From contig NZ_QFZQ01000004.1 of NCBI RefSeq assembly GCF_003171675.1, forward strand, positions 124,001-188,000: a stretch of DNA of 64,000 nt, given 5' to 3'. The stretch's first letter is position 1; each line of letters begins with the position of its first letter. The translations under genes were made by a program, and so were the position numbers. Of this stretch, positions 15,005 through 23,801 are shown in pieces. Under the pieces are notes generated by a model, which worked only from the letters and a program-made list of their open reading frames with translations, was not told the origin of the DNA and ran no database searches. The stretch is from Reichenbachiella versicolor (GTDB taxonomy: Bacteria; Bacteroidota; Bacteroidia; Cytophagales; Cyclobacteriaceae).

Positions 15005-15544
15005 ATGAAATCCACTTTAGCGTTGTTGATAATCATGACTGCATCAGCAGTAGGGTATACGCAACAACTTAGAATCAAACATACTTCCGAGGGACAGGCA
15101 TATGTAGAGTCAGAGGCAATGAAGATAGAAAACGACAACGATTTGGTTATGGAAAATGGGCAATCAGTGCATGAGATAAGCTTTGCGTATTATGGTAGTT
15201 CTGCAGGCGATAAGTCAATGCGAATGACAGTTAGTTTTACTGAAAGTGTAAAACGTGAAATCCCAGCGGGATCGATGGTTATTATTAAGTTGGGTAATGG
15301 GGAGATAGTAGGCTCCAGAACTTTAGCCAGTTATTCAGGTGTACGCAGAGATGATAATGTTTACGCTAGTAATTTTTATGTCTATTTCAATAATACTACA
15401 GCTCGTAAAATAGCAGCTAGTGGAATTAAAAAAGTAAGGCTAGCTTACGAAAAAAAGAGATTTGATTGGCAGGCAGATGAAAACAAGTCTAAAACATTAG
15501 CAATGGGGGTATTTAATACAGACCTTAATGTCTTTGCTAAGTAG
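15005..15544 (+). CDS. Small secreted protein of unknown function
   Basis: 179 residues with an N-terminal signal peptide (MKSTLALLIIMTASAVGYTQ). The mature part has alternating hydrophobic and polar residues typical of beta structure (VHEISFAYYGSS, MRMTVSFTES, MVIIKLGNGEIVGSRTLASY, NFYVYFNN, IKKVRLAYEKK), so a periplasmic or surface beta-sandwich is likely. The repeated use of a YYGSSAGDKSMRMTVSF-type stretch does not match a family I can name. It converges on the 15679-17376 gene, with a hairpin between. Confidence 0.65.
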   Translation: MKSTLALLIIMTASAVGYTQQLRIKHTSEGQAYVESEAMKIENDNDLVMENGQSVHEISFAYYGSSAGDKSMRMTVSFTESVKREIPAGSMVIIKLGNGEIVGSRTLASYSGVRRDDNVYASNFYVYFNNTTARKIAASGIKKVRLAYEKKRFDWQADENKSKTLAMGVFNTDLNVFAK

Positions 15545-15619
15545 TAATTAGTTTTTGATTAATTCTAGTTGTCCTAATATCTTTTTCATTTAAAGAATCT
15601 TGTCTTGTACAATGACTGT

Positions 15620-15650
15620 AAAAAAAGACCGGTTCTTTTTAAACCGATCT
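15620..15650 (-). terminator. Probable terminator of the 15679-17376 gene
   Basis: The arms AGACCGGTT (15626-15634) and AACCGATCT (15642-15650) pair with one mismatch. Read on the minus strand, the hairpin is followed by a T-run (A-run 15620-15626 on the plus strand). Confidence 0.5.
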
Positions 15651-15678
15651 ATATTTAGTCAAATCATTACTGAAAATC

Positions 15679-17376
15679 TTATACTAACTCGTTCATTTCT
15701 ATATTTTCTACCTCTGTCCTGAATTTTTTTATTTCTTTAACTGTGTTTTTGTCAAGCCACATAGCTTCAGCATTGATTAAGTAGTGGGCAATACTGTTTA
15801 ATAAATTAGATTGAAAGGTTTCAAGTTTCTTCAACTCTTTTACTGATAGCTCCGCTGAGTACTTAGGGGTTATTTCCTTCAAATGATTTACGTAAAGGCT
15901 CATTTCCTTCAAGAACATATGTGGGCGTCTCATGGTTAGAATATTGCTTTTACCGTAGATATGACCAACCATTCTCTCTAATGAATAGGTCTTGTCAAAG
16001 TATGCAAGGTTTGGTCCAGGACAAACAGATATGCTATCGTTATTATCCTTACTATCGAGGTTGAATTTCTTTAAAAACGAATTGGCAAGACCATCGCAGA
16101 TGCATTCCTTTTCAGTGATTTTATTGAATTGTTCGAGATATTCATTAGGAGTCAGATCCATTGAATTAATTTCTTCTATTCGTTTTTTCTGAAAATTCAC
16201 AGAGGCAGGGCATATCCCATCATCACTATATCTTTTGTCTAGTGCGACGTGTTTTTTTATACATGGGCTGCCTGGCTTTCCTTGTGCGATTCTTTGTAAC
16301 CTTACCTTCTCCGCATTGTTGTTTTTGATCGTGTTGAATTTGACACCTAAAGGTGAAATATCACTCGTATAAATATCATCTTCACCAGCAGCTATCAACT
16401 CGTCCAAGGTGCTATTATCTATAGATGTTGCTTCAGGAACTAATAGAAAAGGACTGCCCCAACCAGTTCCATTTACGTTGTAAAATGACTCAAGCAATTC
16501 CCTTTCTTCTGCAGTTCCAATTCCTCCCTGTACGGTTAGCTTTTGTATTAGTACAGGTGTATTTTTATTTTGAGCTTTCCAAGCTTCATGACAAAGGCTT
16601 AAAAGCTCATTATTCATTTTTTTGCGATTTTGTTTGAAGTCTTGTAGTATAGGACCTAGTAATATCCCTTCAGTTGGGAAGGCATGGCCTCCACAGTTAA
16701 GTCCAGATTCTACTCTGTATTCAGATACCCATATACCTCTTTTTGCAAGCATTTTACCTTGTATCAAGGCAGATCGATAATCACTTACTTTGAGAATAAT
16801 TCTTTTTTTAATGTATCCAGATTTGTCTGGAAAGAAGTCTTCGAATTCCGTGATATATGCGAATAGTTTTGGATTGATACCTGCGGACAGAACTAATGAA
16901 CCATCTATTTGACTCTTAGCAAAACCTTTTAGTGCAGAGCAAGCTTCTGACAAATCTGTTTCACCATGAATACCCTGTCTATCAAGCTTAGTCATGATGT
17001 TCACATCGATTGATCCAGGTTTCAATTGATTCTTTTTGTCAAGAATGTCCTGTGAACGTACATATCCTGGGAGTAAACGTGCATACTTGTTAAGTTCTGT
17101 TTTTGATTTAAATACCTCTTTAAATCCTTTGTCTACAAGAACTTTGGTCAAATTGAGGTATGCAGTGATTCTACGGCTTCTATAGTCAGGCTCTGACTTT
17201 TTAATTTCTGTATATGGAATCTGATTGACTCTTGAGTAAAACATACGAGCCTTTTCGATGACATCGTCCTGTACTAGAGAAATAACTGATGAGATGCCAT
17301 ATTTGGCTACTTTGATAGGTGTGTCTAGAGTATATCCTATTCCCATTACGGGTATGTGAAATTGATGAGTAAGCAT
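15679..17376 (-). CDS. Uncharacterised protein with nitronate-monooxygenase-like (flavin TIM-barrel) features and a cysteine cluster
   Basis: 565 residues, soluble. The N-terminus IPVMGIGYTLDTPIKVAKYG resembles the opening of FMN-dependent TIM-barrels of the nitronate monooxygenase and PfaD type. Further marks that fit are SGLNCGGHAFP (225-234), like the GHAG-type loop, and VQGGIGTAEERELLE (282-296), like the phosphate-binding GG-G-TAEE loop. A C-terminal extension carries five clustered cysteines (372, 389, 425, 427, 452; contexts GSPCIKK, GICPAS, ECICDG, VCPGPN), which suggests an iron-sulfur cluster or zinc site not found in simple nitronate monooxygenases. The last 100 residues are helical. 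I cannot name a substrate. The gene stands alone, converging on the small secreted protein gene. Confidence 0.7.
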   Translation of the reverse strand: MLTHQFHIPVMGIGYTLDTPIKVAKYGISSVISLVQDDVIEKARMFYSRVNQIPYTEIKKSEPDYRSRRITAYLNLTKVLVDKGFKEVFKSKTELNKYARLLPGYVRSQDILDKKNQLKPGSIDVNIMTKLDRQGIHGETDLSEACSALKGFAKSQIDGSLVLSAGINPKLFAYITEFEDFFPDKSGYIKKRIILKVSDYRSALIQGKMLAKRGIWVSEYRVESGLNCGGHAFPTEGILLGPILQDFKQNRKKMNNELLSLCHEAWKAQNKNTPVLIQKLTVQGGIGTAEERELLESFYNVNGTGWGSPFLLVPEATSIDNSTLDELIAAGEDDIYTSDISPLGVKFNTIKNNNAEKVRLQRIAQGKPGSPCIKKHVALDKRYSDDGICPASVNFQKKRIEEINSMDLTPNEYLEQFNKITEKECICDGLANSFLKKFNLDSKDNNDSISVCPGPNLAYFDKTYSLERMVGHIYGKSNILTMRRPHMFLKEMSLYVNHLKEITPKYSAELSVKELKKLETFQSNLLNSIAHYLINAEAMWLDKNTVKEIKKFRTEVENIEMNELV

Positions 17377-17704
17377 GTTCTTTGAATTTTTATGAGGTAA
17401 ATCTCAAGCAATACTAGAATTGCGCCTATGACCTAGATCAGGAATAGACTTGTTACTCATTAGCTAATTTTTTGTCACAATGATACTAATCAGCCTGTCT
17501 ATAATGGTTTGAAGAAAATCATGAGAGAGGTTTTGATAAGTATTCAGGAGTGATCCAGTTTAATTTATTAGTGTTTTTATAGATGGATATTGTTTGCAGA
17601 CTTATCGAATTTGCACTTAGATAGAATTTAAATATTGATTTGGGTCAGTATTTACTAAGGATGGAATCTAAAATGTGTGTTAATAGTTGATGTGTTTTGA
17701 CTTC
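17377..17704. other. Intergenic region of 328 bases
   Basis: AT-rich spacer between two minus-strand genes. It must hold the promoter of the 15679-17376 gene. I see no reading frame, strong hairpin or repeat in it. Confidence 0.5.
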
Positions 17705-18568
17705 TCAGGTTTTAATAAAACCTTCATCTAAAGCCCATTCATAAAATCGTTCTATCCATGTGTCTGTAGCTAAGTTTTTAGTTCTCATACCAAAGCCATG
17801 ACCTCCTTTGGAGTACATATGTAAACCAACGCTGAACCCATTGCTAAGCCATGATTGATACAGACTAATAGAACCGGGAGCCAATCCTAATGGGTCATTA
17901 CTTGCACATATAATAAGCATAGGAGGCGAGTCTTTTTTTGGTTTTTTAATAGGCATCATTTCTGTCCAAGGGTAAACAGGAACCACAAAGTCTGGACGAG
18001 TCGATTTATTATAAAAATATGTGACTCCCATAGCTACGGCTCCTCCAGCTGAAAATCCCATAAAGCCAACTTTTGAAGGATCAATTTTCAATTCTTCTGC
18101 ATGATCTCTTACATATTGTACAGCACTCAATCCATCTCTAATCGAATATGGAAGTACAGCGTTGACCTTTTCACTAAAAGTTATTTGATCTCTATTTGGT
18201 TGGTCGAGTTCCTTCTTGTTATTATCGATAGGGACTAATCTATATTTTAATACTATGCCCGTAATTCCTTTATTTTGAAGCCATTTAGCCACCATTCTAC
18301 CTTCTGATTCGATACTATGTGCCATCAATCCACCACCTGGAGCGATAATGACTACTGTACCGTTCGGTTCTTTTGGGGAATAGATTTCTATAGTTGGTTT
18401 AGATACATTATTAACGATAGGTGTATTCCATTTCTCGTTGAAAAACGCTTTCTCTTCCCCTGTCCAAACGATATGAGGTGCAGGGGTGAATGGTATTTCT
18501 ATAACTCTTTGAGCTTGAGATAAAAATGTTAATAGTATTAAGCAAGTGGTAATTCTTAGTTTTAACAT
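17705..18568 (-). CDS. Exported alpha/beta hydrolase, acetylesterase-like
   Basis: 287 residues with a signal peptide (MLKLRITTCLILLTFLSQAQ), so it acts in the periplasm or outside. It has the serine-hydrolase marks in order: the oxyanion-hole stretch VVIIAPGGGLMAHS, the nucleophile elbow GFSAGGAVA, a probable acid in ICASNDPLGLAP, and the catalytic His in GGHGFG. This order and length match the esterase group often annotated as xylan or pectin acetylesterase in Bacteroidota. A role in removing acetyl groups from plant or algal polysaccharides is inference. It follows the methyltransferase gene after 27 bases and is probably co-transcribed with it, although the two functions have no obvious link. 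Confidence 0.8.
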   Translation of the reverse strand: MLKLRITTCLILLTFLSQAQRVIEIPFTPAPHIVWTGEEKAFFNEKWNTPIVNNVSKPTIEIYSPKEPNGTVVIIAPGGGLMAHSIESEGRMVAKWLQNKGITGIVLKYRLVPIDNNKKELDQPNRDQITFSEKVNAVLPYSIRDGLSAVQYVRDHAEELKIDPSKVGFMGFSAGGAVAMGVTYFYNKSTRPDFVVPVYPWTEMMPIKKPKKDSPPMLIICASNDPLGLAPGSISLYQSWLSNGFSVGLHMYSKGGHGFGMRTKNLATDTWIERFYEWALDEGFIKT

Positions 18569-18595
18569 GCCTTTTGATTTAGGTGAGAAAATTGG

Positions 18596-19288
18596 TTAAC
18601 CTTTTTTGATACCGAATGCAGCTACATTGACCATCATCCAGCCTAATTTTTGATCGAGTTTTTGATCCAGCCAGTAAAGAGGTTTATTAAGGGCAGGTAC
18701 CACAAAAGGGTATAGATGAATACCCTTAAAACCGATCAGATCAATTCCATTGTTGATTAAAAAAGACTTAAGCTCATGATAGTGTACCCAGTTTTCATAG
18801 CCTTGATAATCCCGTAGATTAAATGTTTGAGCTAATTTCAAAGAAAAATACCAGAACGTTCGGTTCGGGGCGGTGATGCAAATTTTTCCGCCGGGTTTTA
18901 GTACCCTGATCATTTCTAATGTAGCGTCATATGGATTAGGAGTGTGTTCAATTACTTCAGATGAGATTACATAAGAAAAACTATTGTCATCGAAGGGTAG
19001 ATCTAGAAGTGATCCTACTATGCCTTTAGCTTTAGGTGACTTGTTGACTGAAATGTCTACAAGCTTAGGGGCAATGTCTAAAGTGGTGACTTCTGCGCCT
19101 CTTTCTACTGCTTTTTTTGTAAACCACCCAGTTCCACATCCAGCATCCAGTAATGACTGTTTAGTAAGATTTTCATCTCCAAGAAAATCCTTGAAAATGA
19201 CCTCTATTCTGCGATTCGTATCATACATGTTCATGATTGAATCAAAATCTTCAGCAATGTCATTATAGAATAATTCCTTATTCATCAA
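18596..19288 (-). CDS. Class I SAM-dependent methyltransferase
   Basis: 230 residues, cytoplasmic. Motif I is LLDAGCGTGWF (SAM-binding glycine loop), followed by the acidic VTTLDIAPKL, PFDDNSFSYVISSEVIEHT as motifs II-III, and VLKPGGKICITAPNRTFW as the post-motif. This is the Methyltransf_11/UbiG-like arrangement. The C-terminal third (LYPFVVPALNKPLYWLDQKL) is hydrophobic enough for peripheral membrane contact, which fits quinone or lipid substrates, but no other quinone genes are nearby. A second ATG one codon downstream is equally possible. It is the first gene of a two-gene unit with the hydrolase at 17705. Confidence 0.85.
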   Translation of the reverse strand: MMNKELFYNDIAEDFDSIMNMYDTNRRIEVIFKDFLGDENLTKQSLLDAGCGTGWFTKKAVERGAEVTTLDIAPKLVDISVNKSPKAKGIVGSLLDLPFDDNSFSYVISSEVIEHTPNPYDATLEMIRVLKPGGKICITAPNRTFWYFSLKLAQTFNLRDYQGYENWVHYHELKSFLINNGIDLIGFKGIHLYPFVVPALNKPLYWLDQKLDQKLGWMMVNVAAFGIKKG

Positions 19289-19430
19289 GCAACAATATAT
19301 ACATTAATTGATCGTAGTGCGATCTTATATCTGGTTTAATTCTTTTAGACTGGGGTAAAACAAGAATAAAACCTGGAAGATATTCTAATTGGTTACCGAG
19401 TTTTTTACTTGTTAAATATCTAAATAATTT

Positions 19431-19463
19431 AAAAAAAAGAGCTCAGCATCTATACTGAGCTCT
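19431..19463 (-). terminator. Intrinsic terminator of the TRAP operon
   Basis: The perfect 9-bp arms AGAGCTCAG (19438-19446) and CTGAGCTCT (19455-19463) have an 8-nt loop. On the minus strand they are followed by eight Ts, 27 bases after the dctM stop. Confidence 0.9.
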
Positions 19464-19489
19464 CACATACCTTTACTACAGAAGTAGTT

Positions 19490-20782
19490 TTAATCAAATA
19501 ATTCGGGTAACCAAAGACTGATTTGTGGAATGTAAGTTACCAGTAGAAGCACTACTATCATTACTATAAAAAGTGGAATTAAAGGCTTCAATACTTTATT
19601 GAGTGAGACATCAGCGATTCCCATTCCTACGAATAGCACAGATCCTACAGGAGGTGTGCACAAGCCAATACAAAGGTTCATGACCATAATTATCCCAAAA
19701 TGTACAGGATTAATACCAATGCTAGTTACCACAGGTAGGAATATGGGGGTGAAGATTAAAACAGCTGGTGTCATGTCCATGAAAATTCCTACACAAAGAA
19801 GTAATACATTGATAAGGAAAAGAATCACGATTGGATTGTCTGATACACTTAGAAGAGCTGACGTTACCGCTTGAGGAATATCAGCATACGCCATAACCCA
19901 TGACATGCTCATAGAGCATGCAATCAATAAAGTAACTATTGAAGTTGTAGTTACCGAGCTTATTGCTATAGTTCTAAGTTTTTCAAAATCTAATTCTTTG
20001 TACACTAATGAAAGAATAAGTGTGTAAAGAACAGCAATTCCCGAAGCTTCAGTAGCAGTAAATACTCCCGCCACTATACCTCCAATTACTACAAAAAGCA
20101 TAAATAAACTAGGAAGCGCATGTACGAATGTGACGATTACGTTTTTAAAGCTTGCTTTTTCCCCTTTTGGGTAATTTTTGATTTTAGCATATATGGCTGC
20201 TACTAGCATCAATGCAAGCCCCATTAATGTACCTGGAAGATACCCTGCCAAGAAAAGAGCTGCAATAGAAACTCCTCCACTTGCTAGAGAGTATACGATT
20301 AGAATGTTTGAAGGAGGGATGACAAGACCAGTAGTAGATGATACAATATTAACTGCAGCACTATACTCCTTTTCATATCCTTCTTTTTCCATGCGTGGAC
20401 CAAGTGTTCCCCCAATAGCTGATACTGCTGCCATCGCAGAGCCTGAAATTGCGCCAAAAAGCATAGCTCCAATGATGTTTACATAAGCAAGACCTCCTGG
20501 AAAAGAACCTACCAAAGCTTTTGCGAAAGCGATGAGTCGTTGAGCTATACCTCCTTGGTTCATGATTTGTCCTGCTAGTACAAAAAATGGTATTGCTAGC
20601 AAACTAAAACTATCTAACCCAGTAGCCATTCGTTGAGCAATGGTTGTAAAAGCAGGCATTGAATCTATGCTGACCAATATCGTACAAAGCGATGCTAGTC
20701 CAACACTATATGCCACAGGTACACCTAATACCAACAAAACAATGAAGCTTGTAATAAGTGTAATGATTTCTAAATGCTCCAT
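19490..20782 (-). CDS. dctM: TRAP transporter large permease
   Basis: 430 residues with about 12 hydrophobic helices. This is the DctM subunit that forms the sodium-coupled transport channel in the inner membrane. Family marks are VLGVPVAYSVGLAS, PFFVLAGQIMNQGGIAQRLI, GAISGSAMAAVSAIGGTLGP with the conserved glycine-serine turn, IPPSNILIVYS, and MDMTPAVLIFTPIFLPV with LCIGLCTPPVGS near the end. The gene starts 2 bases after the dctQ stop and is the last of a five-gene operon ending in a strong terminator. The substrate cannot be read from this subunit. Confidence 0.95.
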   Translation of the reverse strand: MEHLEIITLITSFIVLLVLGVPVAYSVGLASLCTILVSIDSMPAFTTIAQRMATGLDSFSLLAIPFFVLAGQIMNQGGIAQRLIAFAKALVGSFPGGLAYVNIIGAMLFGAISGSAMAAVSAIGGTLGPRMEKEGYEKEYSAAVNIVSSTTGLVIPPSNILIVYSLASGGVSIAALFLAGYLPGTLMGLALMLVAAIYAKIKNYPKGEKASFKNVIVTFVHALPSLFMLFVVIGGIVAGVFTATEASGIAVLYTLILSLVYKELDFEKLRTIAISSVTTTSIVTLLIACSMSMSWVMAYADIPQAVTSALLSVSDNPIVILFLINVLLLCVGIFMDMTPAVLIFTPIFLPVVTSIGINPVHFGIIMVMNLCIGLCTPPVGSVLFVGMGIADVSLNKVLKPLIPLFIVMIVVLLLVTYIPQISLWLPELFD

Positions 20783-20784
20783 GA

Positions 20785-21246
20785 TTAGTCGATGTTTAAA
20801 AGGTCACAAATGGTATAGAAACATATCAAAAAACCGCTAATAGGGAGTGCTAAGTAAACATATCCTATTGGTAAGTGCATAGCGGATGAAGTTTGCCCAA
20901 GATCAAAAGAAACCAAGACCATTCTCGTGCCGCCGACAATGAATGCTAAAATGGAAAAAATTAATATGATAACATGAATTATCTTATTTTGAATAGCTTG
21001 TTGTTCGTTATTAAGTTTTTGTTTAAGTATTTCTATTGCTACATGAGCTTGTTTACCAGAAGCATAAGCAGCGCCAAGAAGACCAATCCAAACTAATAGA
21101 TATCTTGCTAATTCATCCGTGAAAATGCTAGGGTTACTTAATAGATATCTAGAAGCTACTTGCCAAAGTACATTAAGTACCATTATGCCAAGAAGTATGC
21201 TTAGTGCAATTTCTAGTGCTTTGTCTATTTTATTTCTTAGAGTCAT
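20785..21246 (-). CDS. dctQ: TRAP transporter small permease
   Basis: 153 residues with four membrane helices (LEIALSILLGIMVLNVLWQV, YLLVWIGLLGAAYA, VIILIFSILAFIVGGTRMVL, IGYVYLALPISGFLICFYT). This is the DctQ subunit that docks DctM and is required for TRAP transport. The marks RYLL, FTDELARYLLVWIGLLGAA and MHLPIGYVYLALP are typical. It overlaps the end of the substrate-binding gene by 17 bases and is followed by dctM after 2 bases, so the three subunits are made together. Confidence 0.93.
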   Translation of the reverse strand: MTLRNKIDKALEIALSILLGIMVLNVLWQVASRYLLSNPSIFTDELARYLLVWIGLLGAAYASGKQAHVAIEILKQKLNNEQQAIQNKIIHVIILIFSILAFIVGGTRMVLVSFDLGQTSSAMHLPIGYVYLALPISGFLICFYTICDLLNID

Positions 21247-22264
21247 TTGTAGTTGTTTTTGATGAGGAGAGTCCTGTCGCTTGTATTTGTTGGATTAGTT
21301 CGTATACTTTCGGTTGGTCTTTGTATTTGTTGTACAGGTTTTGAACCTTACCTTGGAATAGAGTCTTGTCAGGGTAGCTTACTTGTACACCTGCTTTTTT
21401 TACAGCCTCTAGACTTTCAAGAACAGAGTTATACCATACTGCTTTTTGATATTCTACAGAGCGGTCAGCAGCTTCTTGAAGCCATTCTTTTTCTTGATTT
21501 GTCAGGTTATTCCAAGTATAAGTGCCTACTATCAGTACATCAGGTAGTGACATATGCTCGTCAATAGAATAATACTTGCATACCTCATAGTGTCTAGAAG
21601 TGAAAAAGCTAGGAGGATTGTTTTCAGCAGCATCTACCACTCCCTGTTGTAGCGCAGTATAAAGTTCACCAAATGAAACTGGGGTAGGAGAGCCGCCAAG
21701 AGCATTAACCATGTCAAAAGAAGATTGACTATTCATGACTCTAATTTTCTTGCCTTTTAGATCTTCAGGAGTTGTAAAAGGTTTTTCTTTAGAGTAGAAG
21801 CTCCTACTACCAGCGTCGTAGAAGCACAATCCCCTAAGTCTGTAATCACTTCCCTTTTCAAGTAGTTGCTTACCTACTCCTCCTTGTAAGACTTGCCAAG
21901 CATGAGCCGAATCTCGGAAAATATAAGGCAGTGCCAACACACTGATTTCTGGAACAAAGTTCTCAAGAGCACCTGCTGATACTTTGGTCATATCCATGCT
22001 GCCGATTTGTAGTAACTCCAATAAATCTCTTTCCTGTCCTAATTGTCCATTACTGTATATATCAATGGTCATCTGACCATTAGATATTTCCTCAAGTAGT
22101 CTGGCCATTTCAAGGATACCAAGATGGACGGGGTGTTGATCATTTAGTCCATGAGCTAGTTTTAAGGTTTTGACCTTATCGGTACGTTGGCAAGAAATTA
22201 ATCCTATGCACAGTACGACTAGTACTTGAATAGACAATCGCCATTTAGTAGTCATCATTATCAT
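21230..22264 (-). CDS. dctP: TRAP transporter substrate-binding lipoprotein
   Basis: 344 residues. It is the periplasmic ligand receptor of the TRAP system. Here it has a lipoprotein signal (lipobox LISC near residue 25), so it is tethered rather than free in the periplasm. Family marks are LKLAHGLNDQHPVHLG at the mature N-terminus, IYSNGQLGQERDLLELLQIG, KGKKIRVMNSQSSFDMVNALGG with the Arg that usually binds the carboxylate, PTPVSFGELYTALQQGVVDAAENN, and the final helical region. The Arg implies an organic acid ligand; sugar acids such as uronates are the usual ones in carbohydrate-degrading Bacteroidota, which is inference. ATGs at the first, third and fourth codons are all possible starts. 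Confidence 0.92.
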   Translation of the reverse strand: MIMMTTKWRLSIQVLVVLCIGLISCQRTDKVKTLKLAHGLNDQHPVHLGILEMARLLEEISNGQMTIDIYSNGQLGQERDLLELLQIGSMDMTKVSAGALENFVPEISVLALPYIFRDSAHAWQVLQGGVGKQLLEKGSDYRLRGLCFYDAGSRSFYSKEKPFTTPEDLKGKKIRVMNSQSSFDMVNALGGSPTPVSFGELYTALQQGVVDAAENNPPSFFTSRHYEVCKYYSIDEHMSLPDVLIVGTYTWNNLTNQEKEWLQEAADRSVEYQKAVWYNSVLESLEAVKKAGVQVSYPDKTLFQGKVQNLYNKYKDQPKVYELIQQIQATGLSSSKTTTNDSKK

Positions 22265-22301
22265 TCTGTTGTTTTTGATTTGTTAGGTTGGTTTAATCAG
22301 A

Positions 22302-22631
22302 TTATTCAAAGTGTTTAGTGTTAATTTCTGGTAGATTATCTGATTTTCTGTAGATAACCTTAAAATATTCATCTCCTTCGGGGAAATAGTAAGTTACAGA
22401 CTCCCAACTTTCCTCAAGAGTATTGAATTTAAATGGAATGAACTCACCATCAGTTTTTAATACAGGAAATAACCCTTCATCGATTTCATCGCTTACTAAT
22501 GCTTCAAATTGAGCTCTAGAATAAGTTTTAAGTCCACTAACTCCTTCTAGTTTTAATGGAGGGTTTTTTATTGATTCACATCCTATTATTAAATAGGTAA
22601 ATAATGCTGATAAATAGATTATCTTTTTCAT
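22302..22631 (-). CDS. Small lipoprotein of unknown function in the TRAP operon
   Basis: 109 residues with a lipoprotein signal peptide (MKKIIYLSALFTYLIIGC, lipobox LIIGC). The mature part is about 90 residues, rich in Phe, Tyr and Glu (ESWESVTYYFPEGDEYFKVIYRK), with no family I can name. It lies 7 bases after the Nudix-type regulator gene and 37 bases before dctP, so it is inside the operon and could assist ligand capture or signalling. That is a guess from context only. Confidence 0.7.
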   Translation of the reverse strand: MKKIIYLSALFTYLIIGCESIKNPPLKLEGVSGLKTYSRAQFEALVSDEIDEGLFPVLKTDGEFIPFKFNTLEESWESVTYYFPEGDEYFKVIYRKSDNLPEINTKHFE

Positions 22632-22638
22632 TTTCTGA

Positions 22639-23355
22639 TTATCTAAAACTGTGATTTGTATTTGACTGAAAATTCGGGTTCAATTTGAATAAAGTTGGAG
22701 CGCCTTGAACGCCTTTTCTTTTTTCCTTAGTTTCTAGTACCATGTTTAGACTGTTGACTTTTCTTCTGAAGTTCCTTCTGTCTAGGGTCTCGTCTAGTAA
22801 TATTTCATATAAACCCTGCAATTCTGTTAAAGTGAATTTTTCAGGAAGTAAATGGAATCCAATCTTGGAAAAACTTACTGCTTGCTTGAGCATATTTCTA
22901 GCATCCTGTAATACTTCCAAGTGATCAAAGCCAAGCTCATTAATATCACTAAAGTCCACCCATTTAGCATCCGATATATAATTTTTTGGTCTCATTTCTA
23001 ACCATTCAGGTTTGACCAAGGCATAATATCCAGATGTAATTGCTCGTTTAATCGGGTGACGTCTGACGTTGCTATAAGTCTTTACTTGCTTTATGTATAC
23101 TTCTGAAGATAGTCCAAGTAATTTATCAAGAACTGTACTAACTGCTTCTTCTAGATTTTGCCCTTCTTGCATTATTCCTCCTGGTAGCAGCCAGTGCCCT
23201 TTGAATGGTTCAATATCTCTTTGGACTAAAAGTACTTTAAGGCCCTTTTGAGTGAAACCAAAAATGGCGACATCTGCTGTATGGGAACATTCATAGGCAT
23301 CTATGGAGACAGTGGTATCCCAATTCACTTGTCTACTGGTTGGTTTTTGTTCCAT
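22639..23355 (-). CDS. Nudix-type transcriptional regulator (NrtR-like)
   Basis: 238 residues. Residues about 25-155 are a Nudix fold (VAIFGFTQKGLKVLLVQR, HWLLPGGIMQEG). The Nudix box is degenerate: the REUXEEXGU half reads TVLDKLLGL, so the catalytic glutamates are gone and hydrolysis is unlikely. The C-terminal part (LTELQGLYEILLDETLDRRNFRRKV) is the winged helix of NrtR-type regulators. In Bacteroidota such proteins include AraR-type regulators of sugar catabolism. As the first gene of an operon with a TRAP transporter, it probably controls that operon in response to a sugar, sugar acid or nucleotide-sugar derivative. The ligand is unknown. Confidence 0.9.
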   Translation of the reverse strand: MEQKPTSRQVNWDTTVSIDAYECSHTADVAIFGFTQKGLKVLLVQRDIEPFKGHWLLPGGIMQEGQNLEEAVSTVLDKLLGLSSEVYIKQVKTYSNVRRHPIKRAITSGYYALVKPEWLEMRPKNYISDAKWVDFSDINELGFDHLEVLQDARNMLKQAVSFSKIGFHLLPEKFTLTELQGLYEILLDETLDRRNFRRKVNSLNMVLETKEKRKGVQGAPTLFKLNPNFQSNTNHSFR

Positions 23356-23801
23356 AACTAAATAAGTGTGTCAAAACTACGCTAAAAATGATTCTATACA
23401 AACTACAAGCAAATGGCTATTGTATGATTATGCTCACTCAAAACTTTGATTGATAATAAACTGGTTAATTGAGCAACTACAAAGTCATTAATTTATAGGT
23501 TTTAGAGATTTCAAACCCTAATAGTACTCTAGATTAATACGCGTTGATGTTCAATAGAATTACCATTAAAGGTGTTATTGTTAAAGAGAACTATATCATC
23601 TTTAGGAAGTGTTTTTAGCTGATATTTTCTGAAAATTAAGGTTCGTTGTACTATACGTCTGTATTTATCGTTATTATTCGAGAATATTATTCATTTGTTT
23701 GTCTATTTGATTAAGAGTTACAATATAGAATGTTATTCAAAGTGCTTTTGTTTACATGTTAATTGAGTTGTCAAATAGAATAGTTGTCCTTAGTAGAGGG
23801 A
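23356..23801. other. Divergent promoter region, 446 bases
   Basis: Very AT-rich spacer between the Nudix-regulator operon (minus) and the LacI gene (plus). It must contain both promoters and probably operators for both regulators. TAATACGCGTTGAT near 23536-23550 has the central CG typical of LacI sites but is not a clean palindrome. I see no reading frame here. Confidence 0.45.
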
